Below are positions 62,550 through 64,000 of a stretch of 64,000 nt of DNA, piece after piece. The DNA comes from Yokenella regensburgei ATCC 49455 (GTDB taxonomy: Bacteria > Pseudomonadota > Gammaproteobacteria > Enterobacterales > Enterobacteriaceae). The stretch covers positions 1 through 64,000 of the forward strand of contig NZ_JMPS01000007.1 in NCBI RefSeq assembly GCF_000735455.1, written 5' to 3'. A model generated the notes under the pieces. The model had not been told where the DNA came from, searched no databases, and worked only from the letters and a program-made list of their open reading frames with translations. Within the stretch, counting starts at the first letter, position 1; each line of letters opens with the position of its first letter. A program made the translations under genes and the position numbers.

Positions 62550-63341
62550 ATGAAACCAACCACGATTTCCCTGTTGCAGAAATACAAACAGGAAAAGAAA
62601 CGCTTCGCGACCATTACCGCTTACGACTACAGCTTCGCCAAACTGTTCGCTGACGAAGGTCTGAACGTGATGCTGGTCGGTGATTCTCTTGGGATGACGG
62701 TCCAGGGACACGACACCACCCTGCCGGTCACGGTAGAAGACATTGCTTATCATACTCGCGCCGTACGTCGCGGTGCGCCGTACTGCCTGCTGCTCGCTGA
62801 CCTGCCGTTTATGGCCTACGCAACCCCGCAAGAGGCGTTCACCAATGCCGCCGCGGTAATGCGTGCCGGTGCCAATATGGTCAAGATTGAAGGCGGCGCA
62901 TGGCTGGTTGAGACGGTTAAAATGCTCACCGAGCGCGCGGTGCCGGTGTGCGGTCACCTTGGCCTCACCCCGCAGTCGGTCAACATCTTCGGCGGCTACA
63001 AGGTACAGGGGCGCGGTGATGCAGCGCAGACGCTGCTGGATGATGCGCTGGCGCTGGAAGCCGCCGGGGCACAGCTGCTGGTGCTGGAGTGCGTGCCGGT
63101 AGAACTGGCTAAACGCGTCACCGAAGCGCTGCGTATTCCGGTGATTGGCATCGGCGCGGGTAACGTCACCGACGGACAGATCCTGGTGATGCATGACGCC
63201 TTCGGCATCACCGGCGGGCATATCCCGAAATTTGCGAAGAATTTCCTCGAACAAACGGGCGACATGCGCGCCGCGGTGCGGCAGTATATGACTGACGTCG
63301 AGTCCGGTGCGTATCCGGGCGAAGAACACAGTTTCCATTAA
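62550..63341 (+). CDS. panB: 3-methyl-2-oxobutanoate hydroxymethyltransferase
   Basis: PanB makes ketopantoate from alpha-ketoisovalerate and methylene-THF, the first step of pantothenate synthesis. It has 263 residues and a TIM-barrel fold (phosphoenolpyruvate mutase-like superfamily). Conserved segments include VGDSLGM and TLPVTVED near the N-terminus, EGG (KIEGG) in the middle, and ECVP with [11 protein letters not shown] near the C-terminus. Folate from the folK pathway provides its one-carbon donor, which fits the gene order. panC starts 11 bases downstream. Confidence 0.97.
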   Translation: MKPTTISLLQKYKQEKKRFATITAYDYSFAKLFADEGLNVMLVGDSLGMTVQGHDTTLPVTVEDIAYHTRAVRRGAPYCLLLADLPFMAYATPQEAFTNAAAVMRAGANMVKIEGGAWLVETVKMLTERAVPVCGHLGLTPQSVNIFGGYKVQGRGDAAQTLLDDALALEAAGAQLLVLECVPVELAKRVTEALRIPVIGIGAGNVTDGQILVMHDAFGITGGHIPKFAKNFLEQTGDMRAAVRQYMTDVESGAYPGEEHSFH

Positions 63342-63352
63342 GGAGTCTTGTT

Positions 63353-64000
63353 GTGTTGATTATCGAAACCCTTCCGCTGCTGCGTCAGCATATCCGTCGT
63401 CTGCGCCAGGAAGGTAAACGTATTGCGCTGGTTCCCACCATGGGCAACCTTCACGATGGCCATATGAAGCTTGTCGATGAGGCAAAAGCCTGTGCTGATG
63501 TGGTGGTGGTGAGCATTTTCGTGAACCCGATGCAGTTCGATCGACCAGAAGATCTGGCGCGCTACCCGCGCACCCTGCAGGAAGACAGCGAGAAGCTCAA
63601 CAAGCGTAAAGTGGATTTTATTTTCGCGCCCGCTCCGGCCGATATTTATCCGCTGGGTACCGATACGCAAACCTACGTCGATGTTCCAGGTCTTTCTACC
63701 ATGCTGGAGGGCGCGAGCCGTCCGGGCCACTTCCGCGGCGTGTCGACGATTGTCAGCAAGCTCTTTAACCTGGTGCAGCCAGACGTTGCCTGCTTTGGCG
63801 AAAAAGATTTCCAGCAGCTGGCGCTTATTCGCAAGATGGTGGCGGATATGGGCTACGACATCGAGATTATCGGCGTGCCGATTGTCCGCGCCAAAGATGG
63901 TCTGGCCTTGAGCTCACGCAACGGTTATCTCACCGCGGCCGAGCGTAAAATCGCGCCGGGCATCAGCAAGGTGATGAACGGTATTGCCGAAAAACTGCAG
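63353..64000 (+). CDS. panC: Pantothenate synthetase (3' part outside the window)
   Basis: PanC condenses pantoate and beta-alanine with ATP to form pantothenate. The first 216 codons are present; the gene runs past the right edge (E. coli protein 283 residues). It begins with GTG at 63353 with AAGGAG 7 bases ahead. The nucleotide-binding HxGH is in [10 protein letters not shown] at 28-37, and the pantoate-site region (NPMQF, then LNLV and GEKDFQQL) is visible, as is the KMSKS-like ALSSRN. It is last in panBC within the window. Confidence 0.97.
   Translation, partial: MLIIETLPLLRQHIRRLRQEGKRIALVPTMGNLHDGHMKLVDEAKACADVVVVSIFVNPMQFDRPEDLARYPRTLQEDSEKLNKRKVDFIFAPAPADIYPLGTDTQTYVDVPGLSTMLEGASRPGHFRGVSTIVSKLFNLVQPDVACFGEKDFQQLALIRKMVADMGYDIEIIGVPIVRAKDGLALSSRNGYLTAAERKIAPGISKVMNGIAEKLQ

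Overview
This window is ordinary chromosomal core DNA from a member of the Enterobacteriaceae. The genes match Escherichia coli in order, length and start sites across the whole stretch, read in the opposite direction to the K-12 map. Protein divergence from E. coli, an ERIC repeat, a REP element and the CCCTCTCC-type hairpin repeat suit an Enterobacter, Lelliottia, Leclercia or Kosakonia type organism. The genus is an inference from memory of these families. I see no prophage, transposase, CRISPR array, plasmid functions or foreign gene cluster, and no credible new biological system.

Layout. 1-160: promoter region of an rRNA operon that runs out of the left edge (minus strand), just after gmhB. 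900-4660: methionine importer metNIQ, rcsF and trmO. 4770-10660: proS, nlpE-arfB-yaeQ, yaeP-rof, tilS and yaeR. 10700-32500 (all minus strand): ldcC and accA, then dnaE, rnhB, the lipid A/outer membrane cluster lpxB-lpxA-fabZ-lpxD-skp-bamA-rseP, the isoprenoid/phospholipid genes cdsA-uppS-dxr, and the translation genes frr-pyrH-tsf-rpsB. 32800-37660: map, glnD, dapD and yaeH. 37700-43450: degP, dgt, mtnN-btuF-yadS and erpA. 43500-46400: clcA and hemL. 46440-52360: ferrichrome uptake fhuA-C-D-B. 52580-57630: mrcB and hrpB. 57700-64000: thpR, sfsA, dksA, gluQ, then pcnB-folK-panB-panC (cut by the right edge).

The genes form a few working units. Envelope building and its quality control dominate: Lpx enzymes and FabZ for lipid A, BamA and Skp for outer membrane proteins, DegP, RseP, RcsF and NlpE for stress sensing and clean-up, MrcB for peptidoglycan. 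A second theme is translation and stringent control: rRNA promoter, S2, EF-Ts, RRF, ProRS, ArfB, TilS, TrmO and DksA. Nutrient import (methionine, ferrichrome, B12) and cofactor synthesis (folate, pantothenate, tetrapyrrole) fill the rest.

Points worth a second look: an AUU start codon for pcnB; an ERIC element inside the pyrH-frr interval; loss, relative to E. coli K-12, of cdaR, yaeI and yaeF at their usual positions; FhuA without the cysteine-bridged gating loop; a shortened cysteine-bearing loop in BamA; and several strong hairpins that probably tune operons.
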